A DNA stretch of 64,000 nucleotides from Diadema setosum (GCA_033980235.1 CM067062.1:20890203-20954202), one strand, 5' to 3'; shown: positions 1 to 9,974, counted from the first letter of the stretch. Program-made: numbers and translations. Notes: generated by a model from the sequence alone, not told the origin.

Positions 1-683
1 ATTCGAGTGAGGGTAATAATGACTGCTTTACCACTAAAATCCTCTTGAACTAATGAAATATTATGTTGTTGCTTTGTTGTTGTTATTTTTTTCAAACTCA
101 GCCCACCATATCAAGAAAAATTGTGTCATAGATATACTATGTTTAAAAAAATCAAATCTTGATTGGAAAATATTTTCACAAAAACGAAATAATGTATTGA
201 TGTTTGGTACAATGATGTTCACCTGTATACATTTACCTGTAATATTTTGCCGATTTCTAGATTTCTTATAGGCAAATGCATTTACTGGTAATCAATTCAT
301 AAATCAGTAATGGATGTTAATTACAGTTTTGGTTTGTTCATCACAGTATAAGTTTCAGTGAACAAACTTTGAGAAAAGTAGAGGTATGGCATACTTGATA
401 CAGCAGAAGACTACACACATTGAAGTCAAGTTGACATACTGTATATATGTCTATATTTTTGCGCAATTAATTTTCGCACTTAGCTGCTCAAAAACATATA
501 TTGCGGGTTCTTGAATTAGTGCTTCACGATTGTCAACCAATTCAGAATGTGCAGAAAAAAATGGTGAAGATATTTTCATGGGTTTTAGAGTTCGCACTAG
601 CCAAAAGTAGCATGAAAATTAATGCGCCGAGAAAATTTGTGCGTTTACAGTAGCTTGTTAGTCAAGTTATGATCTGCACATAC
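1..683. other. ARSA: Arylsulfatase intron 4 (partial)
   Basis: Follows the GTATGT donor of exon 4 on the minus strand. No further coding exon is visible here; apart from the MITE at 439-650 the sequence is plain AT-rich intron. Confidence 0.6.
439..650. repeat. TA-flanked MITE, CTGTA/TTTTCGCG family, copy 1
   Basis: Ends CTGTATATATG and CGTTTACAG with TA on both sides (437-438, 651-652). Interior subterminal blocks read ATTTTTGCGC and GAAAATTAATGCGC. Related copies lie at 31366, 38982, 44238 and 63599. The element sits in the intron following arylsulfatase exon 4. Confidence 0.6.
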
Positions 684-939
684 CTCACTTGAGTTGAACA
701 AAACAGGGCTCATGTCCACTCCGTCCAGCGTGACATTGCTCGGCAGTTTAGCTCCAGCCAGTTTGGCCACTGTTGGGAGAAGGTCAATCTGAGCAGTTAG
801 CTGCATCGTCCGTCCAGGGCTGATGCGGCCAGGCCAGTGGGCGATGCCCGGCACACGCATACCGCCCTCGTAGGTGGTGCCTTTGCCACATTTCAGCAGC
901 CCAGCATTGCCCCCTCTCACTTCTCTCATGAGGCTTGGT
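684..939 (-). CDS. ARSA: Arylsulfatase exon 4 (last exon inside the window)
   Basis: Acceptor gtttttaag, with a (GTTT)n run as its polypyrimidine tract. Encodes [20 protein letters not shown] and [11 protein letters not shown]. Donor GAG|GTATGT, phase 0, so at least one more exon lies left of the window. Confidence 0.9.
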
Positions 940-3900
940 CTTAAAAACAAACAAACAAACAAACAAACAAAAACAAAGGGGATTGATTATCAGTACATCA
1001 GTACATCTTGCTTATCACTGGTAATCACTAATACATGTATCCACTACTAAATGATTCATGATTCATCTAAAGCCTGCCTCACACTGTGCAATTCTTGCGA
1101 TACGAGGTTGCATCCCAGAAATTGCCAGATAGCGCACAGTGTATGGGGTCTGTGATAAAACAACCAGCGATTTTTTTAACATCCTGCAAAGGAGACAGCA
1201 GCGATATCGCTCAGTGTTGCACTGAAACGCATCGCAGTCTATCATGTACAGTTAAAATTGCATAGTATGAGGCGTCCTTTTCTAGATGAACTACATCAAA
1301 GGCAGTTTACTCATTTTGCAGGCTTCAATGTATCAGCCGTACTGATAGTAATTTTACACATAATGATAGTACTTGCAATCATGATATAAAGTTGTTTTTA
1401 CATGCTTCTAGAATGTTCAACCTAGAGACGGACTGTTTATGAAACTCATAGCAGCCATTACACTTTTAATTTGACAACTGACGTCTCCCTTGGTGGGGTG
1501 TTGCTGGATTCTCTTCCAGCAATTCCATATACATGACATGGAAACGCTGGAAAGTATTGCCCAAGTTAAATCCTTTTCCCTGTCTTTGTTTACTGGTAAG
1601 TAAAGGGCCCTCACATTACAATGAACATGGTTCATTTAATCATTATCAGAATATCACTAGCCAATCTTTGATGCAAAATCCCCTTTGGTTATAACAAAAT
1701 TTTGATTGAACAAAAGGAAACTATCAATCCCAAGGACTTTGTCATAACGGGGGTCACCTGTTTTACGACTTATAACATCACATATCATCATGGGAATTGT
1801 TATTATACATGTTGTGCTTGTGTATGAATCTAGCCTGCATCACAAGAGACGGACTCACCCATTATCTGATGTGAAGAAGATAAAGGTGTTTGACGTCAGC
1901 CCGCTTTCTTCAAGCTGCTGGAGCACCTGCCCGACCCCCCAGTCCAGCTCAGCCAGAGAATCTCCAAAAGTCCCCCTCGCGGTGCTGTTTCTAAACGCCT
2001 CGCTGGCAAACTGAGGGTGATGCGTGTGGAGGAATGCGTAATAGAGAAAGAAAGGTGTGGCCGATGACGCGCTCTCGCGGATGAATTCCTTGGCGGCTGC
2101 TGTCAAGTGCTTCCCAATGGTGGTAAGGTTTGCGGGCTGTTCAACAATGGTTGTGCCATTATAGATGGGGCAGGAACTCATCTGTGTTCTGCAGTCATCG
2201 TAGCACGATGAATTAGGATAGAAACATCTGGACAAAAGAAGAAAGCCACGAAATTGACCAAATTATGCTAGCTACTTCTAAAGATGATCACAAGTATTTT
2301 GATATGAATGAAACAGATACATAAGTATAGGAATATAATATGGTTGGTAGAGACGTGCAAACAAACACTAGCTACAAATGTGATATTAAAAAGAAGGTAT
2401 GGAGGAATAAAAGACAAGTTAAAAAAATCAAACAAATAACATTTCAGCTGCAGAGACAGACTGAATAATTAATGGTTGGACTGAGAGGCTGAGAGACAAG
2501 CATAAAAACTAATGCAAAATTTAAGAGTGATTAAAAAAATATATTGAATATACATTGGGAATAAAATCCCATTTTTATGAAATCGGGGATATTTATTATA
2601 AAAATGTTAAAACCAACTTTACAAGCCAAAGTAAACTAACAGAGAGACTCACACTAAACAGGGGCAGTAGTCATGCGAGTATGGCATGCCGTAGTAGTAC
2701 TGGAAACCCTGGGATGTTGGTAGGTACGTCCCTGCCTCCCCTACCCCTAGATGCCACTTGCCCACAATGCCCGTGCGGTAGCCGAGGGGCTGCAGCACCT
2801 CGGCAATGGTGGTCTCATTGTGCGGCAGACCTCCGGAGGAAAGAGGGTCAAAGACCCCAGGATACACACCGCTGCGGATGTGATACCGGCCCGTCAGTAT
2901 GGCTGCCCTGTGAATGAAGCCAGGTAACTAAAAGTAATTAGAACTATATACCATAGTTATGGGTAAACGCTAGGCCTAGCGGGTAAACACGGCCCCCGGC
3001 GCGCGCATTACAGCATGCATGTGCTGGGGGCCGAGTTTACCCGCTAGGCCGAGTTTACCCATAACTACGGTAGTTATGAGTATTTATGACACCATCATCA
3101 TCCAGGTTTTCATCCAGGTTGGACGCCGATAACGGGAATGGTGGCCGGATTTTCCTCATGCTGACAGCAACTTCTTTCACATCTTTTCACTATCTTGCCT
3201 GATTTGGGGGTGTTCTCATTTTTCTCAAGCAAGCCTTCCCAAGCTTCTACCTACTTGTCTCTGCCATTTGAATTTTATACTTACATGTACTTTTAGATAA
3301 AAAAAATATGGTTACTTTCACAGGGGCAGATCCAGGAATTCCACCATAAAGGGGAGGGGCCTTTACAAAATTAAAGGGGGTGTATGCCCCCCCCCCATTT
3401 TTTAATTTCTTTTGTTTTAACAAGAAATTAAAAGAGGGGGCGCACGCCCAGTGCACCCCCCTCTGGATCCGCCTCTGTTTTCATAATATTCTAATCTTAT
3501 TTTTTAAATCATTCCACAAATTGAATGACAGTATGTGTGTTAGGAATGTTCACGCTATGCTAATCCAGTCAAGAGAGCTAGGTAGTAATTTAATAGTATA
3601 GGCAAGCATGGTATTACCGGACGCATGGTATTACCGGACACGCACATTTTTGCATACTAATGACATTCTGTACGCGCAAGACTTTGTAGATTAGCCTCAC
3701 AGAACTTTGTGTGGACCGAAATCGCAAAAAACGCCACATAAAAATGTAAAAACACGAAAAAATTCACATTTTAACTCAAATTTATAGTTGAGTGACCCGC
3801 ACCTCGAGATAGCTAATATTTATGCATGTTTGAATCACATTTCGCGACTGAAATTCTATGAAATCCCACTCCCATACAGGAAAAATGCTGAAGATTCCAA

Positions 3901-5080
3901 TAGAACCAAAAGTTCACTGATCGATATCGGAAATTTGTAGCTATCGTCCTCAAACGCGAACGATGCGGAATAGTTGTGCACTAAGGGGCCCGCAACTCAT
4001 CACCCGCGCGTGCAGCTCCCATAGACAAAGCATGTAAGCTAGAAGTAGATCTAGAGTCTAACCAGTTGTCGATTTTTTCACAAGGTTTTATTCTGTGAAC
4101 TGTTCGAAATGTTCAAGACAGAATTTTACCGTAAAATACGAAATTTTAGCCTCATTTGCCAATTTTTTCTCTGTCATCCGCTCAGTGATAATGTGTACGA
4201 TGATTTGTGGGATAAATTGTGATTCTTGTGCAAGGATTAGGTGCGAAAGATGTCGATTACAATGTATTTCATTGCGAAAATCGTGTCCGGTAATACAATG
4301 TGATTTTGCTCCGCGCAAAAAGACAACTTTTGTAGAGGGTTATGTTTGAAGCATATTTTCTAAAAACTGGAGTGAACAATTGACATCAGTTGGCTGAATT
4401 CGTAATTTCCAGGAGTCTGTGAATAAGTGATGTTATTTTTAGCCCAAATTTCATCCTCCGAGTACGGAATTCAAAGCCACGAAAGAAAGCGTCCGGTAAT
4501 AGGATGTGCCACCCTACAAGTATTCTTCACATTGTTGGAATGATATGTTGATCTACAAAAATATCCATTGTGTTCCCTCTTATAAAATTTTACTAGAACC
4601 TAGTCTTACGTGTTTGGACTCTAATTTGGAGTAAAGTTTAAATTTAGGTCTCGACTCTAGATATTAAATCATGATGATATTAATCGTTTTGGGGGGAAAA
4701 GACGAAAAAGGTGGGAACTTTCTATGGAAATACATGACTCAAATGAGGTTATTCTGGGTTTCTCTTTGAAGGTACACAATACGTGCGAGTTAATTTATCT
4801 TTCTTTGACAGCAGGGATGTGTGTATGTGTCGTACCTGGACGGACTGCAAACAGGAGCGGAAGCATAGAACTGAGTGAACCGCAGGCCCTCCGAAGCCAA
4901 ACGGTTGAGGTTCGGCGTGGAACTCGTCGGGTGTCCGTACGACTGCAAGTCGCCGTAGCCGAGGTCGTCAGCATATAAAATTATGATATTTGGTTTCTCC
5001 TGAGCATGAGCATAGCCATCCTCGATCATTACAGATGAGATACATGACAAGAGAAGGAATAGAGTTGATTTCAAATCCAT
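684..5080 (-). CDS. ARSA: Arylsulfatase A-like lysosomal sulfatase, 5' part of gene (four exons, truncated by window edge)
   Basis: Four minus-strand exons (5080-4836, 2907-2653, 2227-1859, 939-684) join in frame with GT-AG borders and phases 2, 2, 2, 0 to give 375 codons. The protein starts with a hydrophobic signal peptide (about residues 1-26) followed by [16 protein letters not shown]. Catalytic sulfatase residues are all visible: Asp38/Asp39, formylglycine cysteine Cys78 in CSPSR, Lys132 and His134 in GKWHLG, His236 in HTHHPQF, Asp288/Asn289 in SDNG, Lys309 in [11 protein letters not shown]. Offsets against human ARSA numbering (C69, K123, H125, H229, D281, N282, K302) are constant within blocks. 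By family the enzyme desulfates sulfated glycolipids (cerebroside sulfate) in the lysosome. The C-terminal quarter lies beyond position 1. Intron 1 splits the Arg codon of the CSPSR motif. GALNS or another sulfatase is the alternative, but the [15 protein letters not shown] and [14 protein letters not shown] stretches fit ARSA best. Confidence 0.93.
946..975. repeat. (CAAA)n microsatellite at exon 4 acceptor
   Basis: Run of CAAA units directly next to the acceptor of arylsulfatase exon 4. On the transcribed strand it reads (GTTT)n and serves as the polypyrimidine tract. Confidence 0.85.
976..1858. other. ARSA: Arylsulfatase intron 3
   Basis: AT-rich intron without recognisable genes. The stretch around 1075-1240 (CCTGCCTCACACTGTGC onward) looks like a one-ended repeat fragment, but no second end was found. 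Confidence 0.6.
1859..2227 (-). CDS. ARSA: Arylsulfatase exon 3
   Basis: Acceptor ttttgtccag. Encodes a cysteine-rich segment ([12 protein letters not shown]), two N-glycosylation sequons (NGT, NLT), [15 protein letters not shown] and FFTSDN. Donor GG|GTGAGT, phase 2. Confidence 0.9.
2653..2907 (-). CDS. ARSA: Arylsulfatase exon 2
   Basis: Acceptor tcattcacag precedes the exon. The first base completes Arg of CSPSR, followed by [13 protein letters not shown] and GKWHLG. Donor GT|GTGAGT, phase 2. Confidence 0.9.
2951..3070. repeat. 120-bp palindromic MITE in arylsulfatase intron 1
   Basis: Two arms of about 50 bp are near-perfect reverse complements (CCATAGTTATGGGTAAAC left, GTTTACCCATAACTACGG right), separated by a short GC-rich centre. 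TA flanks both sides (2949-2950, 3071-3072), which suits a Tc1/mariner-type target duplication. Confidence 0.75.
3321..3477. repeat. Short hAT-like MITE
   Basis: Left end CAGGGGCAGATCCAGGA, right end TCTGGATCCGCCTCTG (inverted CAGAGGCGGATCCAGA). Interior carries G-rich then C-rich tracts typical of this widespread hAT-type non-autonomous family. An exact 8-bp target duplication is not visible. Confidence 0.6.
3602..4512. repeat. 0.9-kb element with TATTACCGGACGC inverted ends
   Basis: Left end reads GGTATTACCGGACGC twice in tandem (3610-3638); right end GCGTCCGGTAATAGGATG is its inverse. A further CGTGTCCGGTAATAC lies at about 4281. Non-coding interior, inside arylsulfatase intron 1. Superfamily not assignable by eye. 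Confidence 0.55.
4836..5080 (-). CDS. ARSA: Arylsulfatase exon 1 (coding part)
   Basis: ATG at 5080-5078; signal peptide, the metal-binding DD pair and CSPS of the formylglycine motif. It ends at the donor AG|GTACGA, phase 2. Confidence 0.9.
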
Positions 5081-5190
5081 CAGTCTTATGGGGTCGCTGA
5101 ATGGTGCGGTTAGCAGGGAATCACAAAATCACACATCTCACAGCGCACGGCGTCTGTGTCTGCTCTGTGTAACTATACAATGTGGCGCAT

Positions 5191-5219
5191 ATCATGTGAC
5201 TGGTAGAGAGTCAGGTGAC
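5191..5219 (-). promoter_or_regulatory. Two CLEAR-like E-boxes upstream of arylsulfatase
   Basis: On the minus strand GTCACCTGAC (5219-5210) and GTCACATGAT (5200-5191) match the TFEB CLEAR consensus GTCACGTGAC at 9 and 8 of 10 positions, 111-139 bp upstream of the ATG. CLEAR sites drive lysosomal genes in vertebrates; use in this animal is inference. Confidence 0.4.
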
Positions 5220-5484
5220 TAAAGAAACTTCACCATAGAGCTCTACGAATTTCACCTTTTTCATAGAGCTATGACCTTGTTGCAGTTGGGGGATGCTGGG
5301 GACTCGATCGTCTCTTTTGGAGTCTTTTCCCATAAAGACTGGAAAGGGATAGGTCCACTCCAAATCCTTTCCAGACAATGAGAGCACAATCACACTGACA
5401 TGTTGAATGATGTATTATATGAGCAATTAAAGGAGGTACAGACATGGTGTATTGTCAATAAATTAGCTGTCAATTTGCTAAGAA

Positions 5485-5525
5485 AAAACAAACAAACAAA
5501 CAAACAAACAAACAAACAAACAAAA
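5485..5525. repeat. (CAAA)n microsatellite
   Basis: About nine uninterrupted CAAA units. The same motif recurs near 946, 8660 and 9044. Confidence 0.9.
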
Positions 5526-5844
5526 GGTGATAAAATGACCAATTAATCCTCAATTCTGCCTCTTCTTCAAGGTTAGCGACCATAATCAACAAGTTGATTA
5601 TTCTGTCACTTTTGTAGAGGGATCAGTAGTGCACTTTGCAGAAATCTTAAACAATTAACTTTGATGATAATTGATCACTGCAAATAAAGGATTCAATTCA
5701 ATAAACGTGGGAGGGGGGGGGGGGAAGTAACAATTACCGGTCAGGTAATTGCAGGCCTAAGTGTGTTAATTTCAAGAGTCTCTGATGCAGTTCTTAGAAT
5801 TCAACTTTGATGTGACAAGACCAAATTCGACAGATTGATAAATG

Positions 5845-6140
5845 CAGAGACTCCAACTCTCCCGTTTTCGACGGGAGATCTCCCGCCGAAAGCCCATTTT
5901 TGCACAATCTCCCGTTCTCCCGTTTGAGATTTGATTTCTCCCGCCCTGGCTCTGTGTCTCCCGGTGGAAAGGATTTCTTTTTACTTATTTCTATCGTATG
6001 TTGAAAAAAATAAGCCTTAGATAGCGAGAACATCTAGAATCCAAGGAATTTTGCACATATCAACTTGGAGTCTCCCGTTTGCTAGGTGTTTCGGGCGAGA
6101 GAATCTCCAGATCAGAAGGTGCTTGGGGTTGGAGTCTCTG
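5845..6140. repeat. MITE with CAGAGACTCCAAC ends and 6-bp direct flanks
   Basis: Left end CAGAGACTCCAACTCTCCCG, right end GGTTGGAGTCTCTG. TAAATG immediately precedes (5839-5844) and follows (6141-6146) the element, a 6-bp target duplication. Interior repeats TCTCCCG several times. Confidence 0.7.
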
Positions 6141-6266
6141 TAAATGCATTAGGCGCAGAATTGTTTTGCTTTTTAAGTTACAATGTTATCATACCCAGAC
6201 ATATTCTCATGCTGCTATAGGCCGACTGTAGGGCCTATACCGGTACTGGTACTATATGGGATTGGA

Positions 6267-6310
6267 CAGGGTCGGCGGAGCGATTTGAAAAGTGGGGGTC
6301 CACTTCCGGG
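6267..6310. repeat. Left fragment of a GGTCGGCGGAGCG repeat, interrupted by hAT element
   Basis: Begins CAGGGTCGGCGGAGCG and leads to CACTTCCGGG. The same sequence continues uninterrupted at 10119-10230, and its other half here resumes after 8631, so the hAT element inserted into it. Confidence 0.6.
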
Positions 6311-6399
6311 CAGTGGCGTATCTATAGGGGGGGGGGGCAAGGGGGGCACGTGCCCAGGGCGCCACTCCTTAGGGACGCAAAAAAAAAAACAAAAAAACA

Positions 6400-6510
6400 A
6401 AAAAAAAAACGAAGAAGAAGAAGAAGAAAAAAAAAAAAACTCGCCCGGAAGGGGGAGGGAGAATGGTGGTGGTGGTGGTGGTGGTGGGGGGGGGGGGGGG
6501 GGGGGGGTTG
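6400..6510. repeat. Low-complexity GAA, GGT and poly-G tracts
   Basis: (GAA)n, poly-A, (GGT)n and a run of about 20 G in succession inside the hAT element; any open frames through it are compositional artefacts. Confidence 0.9.
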
Positions 6511-6581
6511 GCAGAAAACCAAATCAAACAAGATAAAAACAAAACATGATGATTTCATTTTCATTAAAATTCCATGTTCTG

Positions 6582-8455
6582 TGAGCTGAAATACAAAAAT
6601 TTTCGGCTCGCTCGCTGCGCTCGCTCGCCAAAATTTATATAAAAAAGAAGGTAAGGGGCTCGCCAAAATTTATATAAAAAAGAAGGTAAGAACAAAACGT
6701 GATGATGACAAAATGACAGTGTCTATTGTGTTCACACATGTCATTTTATATTTAGCAGGCAAAGGGCCGGATGCATAAACGCTAGCAATTGCTTGTGCTA
6801 GCCTTCTACTCGAATCCGTATGCATAAAAACAAGCAATTGCTTGCGAGCAGAAGCTCTTGCTAGCAAGTACAAGCAATTGCTTGCTGTCCGCAAGCAATT
6901 GCTTAGAGACCAAGCATTTGCTTAAAAACGTATGCATAAAACATACCTTTTGCTAGTTCTTGCTAGCAATTGCTTACGATTTTCCAAGCTCTGTAAAATG
7001 AGCTTGAGCTTTTGCTTATCTGAGACGTTCCCTTTTAAGTATCATTTTCATATTCATGGAAGAAAGACAACAATTGTGAAGGAGTGGTATAAATCTACAA
7101 GAAATTACTCTTAAGTAGAGTAAGAAATTTTTCATTTCAACAACGAGAATGTCCAGTGGTTAGCACGCAAAATTTGATGAAAAACAGGTAGGATGTCTCA
7201 CTTCGGTGGAGAGCAAGGAGACGTCTCTCCACGTGCGATATTGCAGATGCGGGCTATTGTAAGTAGTGGTGGGAATCAGCCAGTAATACGAGTGTGTGTA
7301 TAGTTGTGTGTGTGTGCGTCTGTGTGTGCATTTATGAGTGTCATTTCATAGCTCTTCTGCTATGTCAGGAAATGTTTCCGCGCACACACATGCCCTTTCA
7401 AATGCATGCTGCCACACTCGCCTTTGTTCTTGTGTTCGCACAGGCGTGACGCTATTGTTCGAACCCTAAGCAATTGCTTGCTGAATGCAAGCAAAAGGTA
7501 TGTGCACAAGCAAAAGATTATGCATATGTATTTAAGCAATTGCTTGAGCTACACCTTTTACTAGACGAGCTTGTGCTTTTGCTTGAAGCAATTGCTTACA
7601 AGCAATTGCTTGTTTTATGCATTCGGCCCAATGTGTTTCACGGAGCAGCGGCTGCAATTTCATTCGTTCTGAAGCGATCGCCAACTGGATCAAAAGAGGG
7701 CGTCAACGGTTTCGAACATACGGGGGGGGGGGGGCGCAAAAAAACAACAACAAATCAAACAAGATAAGAACAAAATGCAATGATGACGCGGAAATATACA
7801 AATTTCGGCTCACTCGCTCGTACTAATTTATAGTATTTTTTTCAAGTCCTCAGTTTGTTGGTATAAATCGTTATCTATAAGGCCGTCACTATATCTTGAT
7901 TAGAATTGTAAGATTTAATAAGCAAAAAATGACAAGAGTTTCATGATTATTGTAAGCTGAAATACAAAAATTTTCGGCTCGCTCGCTGCGCTCGCTCGCC
8001 AAAATTTGTATAAAAAAAGAGAAGAAGATAAGAACAAAACGTGACGATGACGCGGACAAAATGATAATGTCTATTGCGTTCACTCATGTCATTTTATATT
8101 TAGCAGGAAAAATGTTACACGGAGCAGCGACTGCAATTTCATTCGTTTTGAAGCGATCGCCGATTGGATTAAAAGAGGACGCCAACGGTTTCGAACATAC
8201 GGGGGAGGGGGGGGGGCGCAAAAAAAAATAAAAAAAGATAAGAAAAAAACGTGATGATGACGCAGAAATATACAAATTTCGGCTCACTCGCTCGTACTAA
8301 TTCAGAGTATTTTTTCAAGTCCTCAGTTTGTTGGTATAAATCGTTATCTATAAGGTCGTCACTATTATTGTGAGATTTAATAAGCAAAAAATGACAAGAA
8401 TTCCATGTTTTGTAAGCTGAAAATAAAAAAATTTTCGCTCGCTCGCCAAAATCTA
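6582..8455. repeat. Tandem ~470-bp units inside the hAT element
   Basis: The block with TTTTCGGCTCGCTCGCTGCGCTCGC, TCATTTTATATTTAGCAGG, GGAGCAGCG.CTGCAATTTCATTCG and TTTCGAACATACGGGGG recurs: a partial copy at 6582-6763, a copy at 7629-8105 and a partial copy at 8106-8455. The first junction is split by the nested element 6764-7628. Confidence 0.8.
6764..7628. mobile_element. Nested 865-bp DNA element with palindromic AAGCAATTGCTTG arrays
   Basis: Inverted ends GGGCCGGATGCATAAA (left) and TTTATGCATTCGGCCC (right). GCAATTGC palindromes cluster near both ends: five exact copies within about 200 bp of the left end and four within about 160 bp of the right end. It interrupts the tandem repeat unit: the unoccupied sister site at 8095-8125 runs TTTAGCAGGAAAAATG without it. 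The central part (7140-7450) is single-copy with GT-rich sequence. No coding capacity. Subterminal palindrome arrays are commonly transposase-binding sites; that role here is inference. Confidence 0.75.
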
Positions 8456-8639
8456 TCACAGTTACATTTAAATCACCCTCAAAAGATCCCTTTTAAGTGC
8501 TTGAAAAAGCATCATGTGGACTTTGTTTAAAGTCCCTACCGGGATGGGGTTGGGGTTGAACACTTTTTCAGAAATTAGGGGCGCAATTTTCGTGCTTGCC
8601 CCGGGCACCGTTTTCCCTAGATACGCCACTGCTTCCGGG

Positions 8640-8740
8640 TTTCATGAGCTAACAAGCAAAAAACAAACAAACAAGCAAACAAACAAACAAACAAAGGTCT
8701 TCAGCTCACCTTATGGATTCCTTTGTATGGTTCCGTCGGC
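8640..8740. repeat. Right part of the repeat interrupted by the hAT element, with (CAAA)n
   Basis: TTTCATGAGCTAACAAGCAAAA, a CAAA run (8660-8694) and GGTCTTCAGCTCACCTTATG resemble 10180-10240. Confidence 0.55.
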
Positions 8741-9043
8741 CATGTTGGAGTTTTTGGACTGGTTAGAAAAGCCGTCTCAGTGTATACAACTGGCACAGAG
8801 ATTGGAGAGCAAATAGGACCCTACATTTTCTCGAATTCAAACAAGTTCTATAGGCTACTAAACTAGTCAGAAAAATCTTCACAAACTTAAGTGCCATTTA
8901 ACATTGTATACGATTTACAAAAGGGCCACATTCTTTATAATCAAATATACGATATGATGAATCATACCTATGGACCCATGGAACCTTTTGTTAAGGCAAA
9001 GAACACTCCATGCTTAGACTCCCTGAAGCATCTAAATGTTAAA

Positions 9044-9094
9044 AAAACAAACAAACAAACAAACAAACAAACAAACAAACAAACAAACAAACAC
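9044..9094. repeat. (CAAA)n microsatellite
   Basis: About twelve CAAA units, the longest of the four such runs in the first 10 kb. Confidence 0.9.
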
Positions 9095-9410
9095 CTCATT
9101 GTACGCATTCTCTGAAGAGAAGTTTTGGCAAAGTATTCGACAGGCAAAAACAAGGTTTTCTTTACGTAGAATTGTAAGATTTTATTTATTATCAAGGATA
9201 GACAATAAAAAGTCCATTATGTATTGAATACAGTTGCTATTTTTCTTTTGTACCTCATGTATATTTTGATGGGTTTTTTTTTTTCAATGCAGATAATCAT
9301 ATTAGTGGATTGTATTGGAGAACCATTCTCCACTAGCACATCAACGCAGTAACTTTGGTTCTCCTTTTAACAACGCTTTTTAGCCTACCAAGGTAAATCG
9401 TCCGTATAGT

Positions 9411-9702
9411 CTCTAAAAAAAAATCGAGTGAAAATATCCACTCTTAAAGGAGTGAATACAAAAAAAAAGAGTGAAATTAGAGTGAAATTGAAGTGAATTT
9501 TGTGTGAAAATGTTCATTTTCACTCATTTTGGAGTGACCTCAGGGATCACTCGAAGATTTTGGAGTGATCCCTGACGTCACTCTAAAAAGAGTGAAAATG
9601 AACATTTTCACTCAAAATTCACTCCAATTTCACTCTAATTTCACTCTTTTTTTTGTATTCACTCCTTTAAGAGTGAATATTTTCACTCAATTTTGTTTAG
9701 AG
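9411..9702. repeat. 292-bp fold-back element built of GAGTGAAA motifs
   Basis: CTCTAAA at the left and TTTAGAG at the right; the two halves are near-complete reverse complements over more than 110 bp per arm. AGT precedes (9408-9410) and follows (9703-9705), a possible 3-bp target duplication. The arms consist of repeats of GAGTGAAA/TTTCACTC. Confidence 0.8.
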
Positions 9703-9844
9703 AGTATGCATATATGCCTCTCCCCCCCCCCCAAAAAAAAGAAAAAAAAATACAACGGGCCCCTCCGAAACAATAACCTTAAATATAGAGAATCAATCCA
9801 ACAATTTCAGTGTATGAAACTGTAAATTACTGTCCACATCTTAC

Positions 9845-9974
9845 AGAAAATCCTATCCGATTCACTTCAGTGGTCAAAGAGAAATGGGGATCTTTGTAGA
9901 GCATGTCAGGAATCACTCCCATCAAGTTCTGTCCATCAACTGTGCAGTTCCAAGAGTATCCAAGTGTTTCTAAC
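9845..9974 (-). CDS. Possible orphan exon, unknown protein
   Basis: On the minus strand an open 130-nt segment is bounded by a good acceptor (tttcttctag at 9975-9984) and a good donor (TTTTCT|GTAAGA at 9845/9844). It would encode 43 residues including GYSWNCTVDGQNLMGV and DMLYKDPHFSLTTEVNRIGF, with balanced composition unlike the surrounding repeats. I do not recognise the family, and no neighbouring exon on the same strand could be linked to it. It may be a chance splice-flanked frame or an exon of a gene whose remainder is outside or diverged. Confidence 0.3.

Larger units (their letters stand above)
6311..8631. mobile_element. Non-autonomous hAT-superfamily element (2.3 kb) with perfect 8-bp target duplication
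   Basis: Left end CAGTGGCGTATCTATAGG and right end CCTAGATACGCCACTG are inverted repeats. CTTCCGGG stands directly before (6303-6310) and directly after (8632-8639): an exact 8-bp duplication, diagnostic of hAT. No transposase reading frame is present. The interior is built of homopolymer and GGT/GAA runs, about 2.5 copies of a ~470-bp unit, and a second nested element at 6764-7628. It is best read as a passively mobilised element that has accumulated satellite-like repeats. Confidence 0.85.

Noticed and set aside
2555..2917. Plus-strand open frame over arylsulfatase exon 2
   Set aside because: Antisense shadow of a coding exon.
3313..3485. 8-bp target duplication of the short hAT-like MITE at 3321
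   Set aside because: TACTTTCA versus TTTTCATA are not the same word; no duplication claimed.
5211..5393. 60-residue minus-strand frame just upstream of arylsulfatase
   Set aside because: Reasonable composition but no splice donor in frame with exon 1 and no family match; overlaps the putative promoter.
6183..6666. Lys/Glu/Gly-rich and Pro/His-rich frames on both strands
   Set aside because: Produced by poly-A, GAA, GGT and poly-G tracts inside a transposon.
8968..9195. Frames with repeated QTNK or CLFV
   Set aside because: Translation of a (CAAA)n microsatellite.
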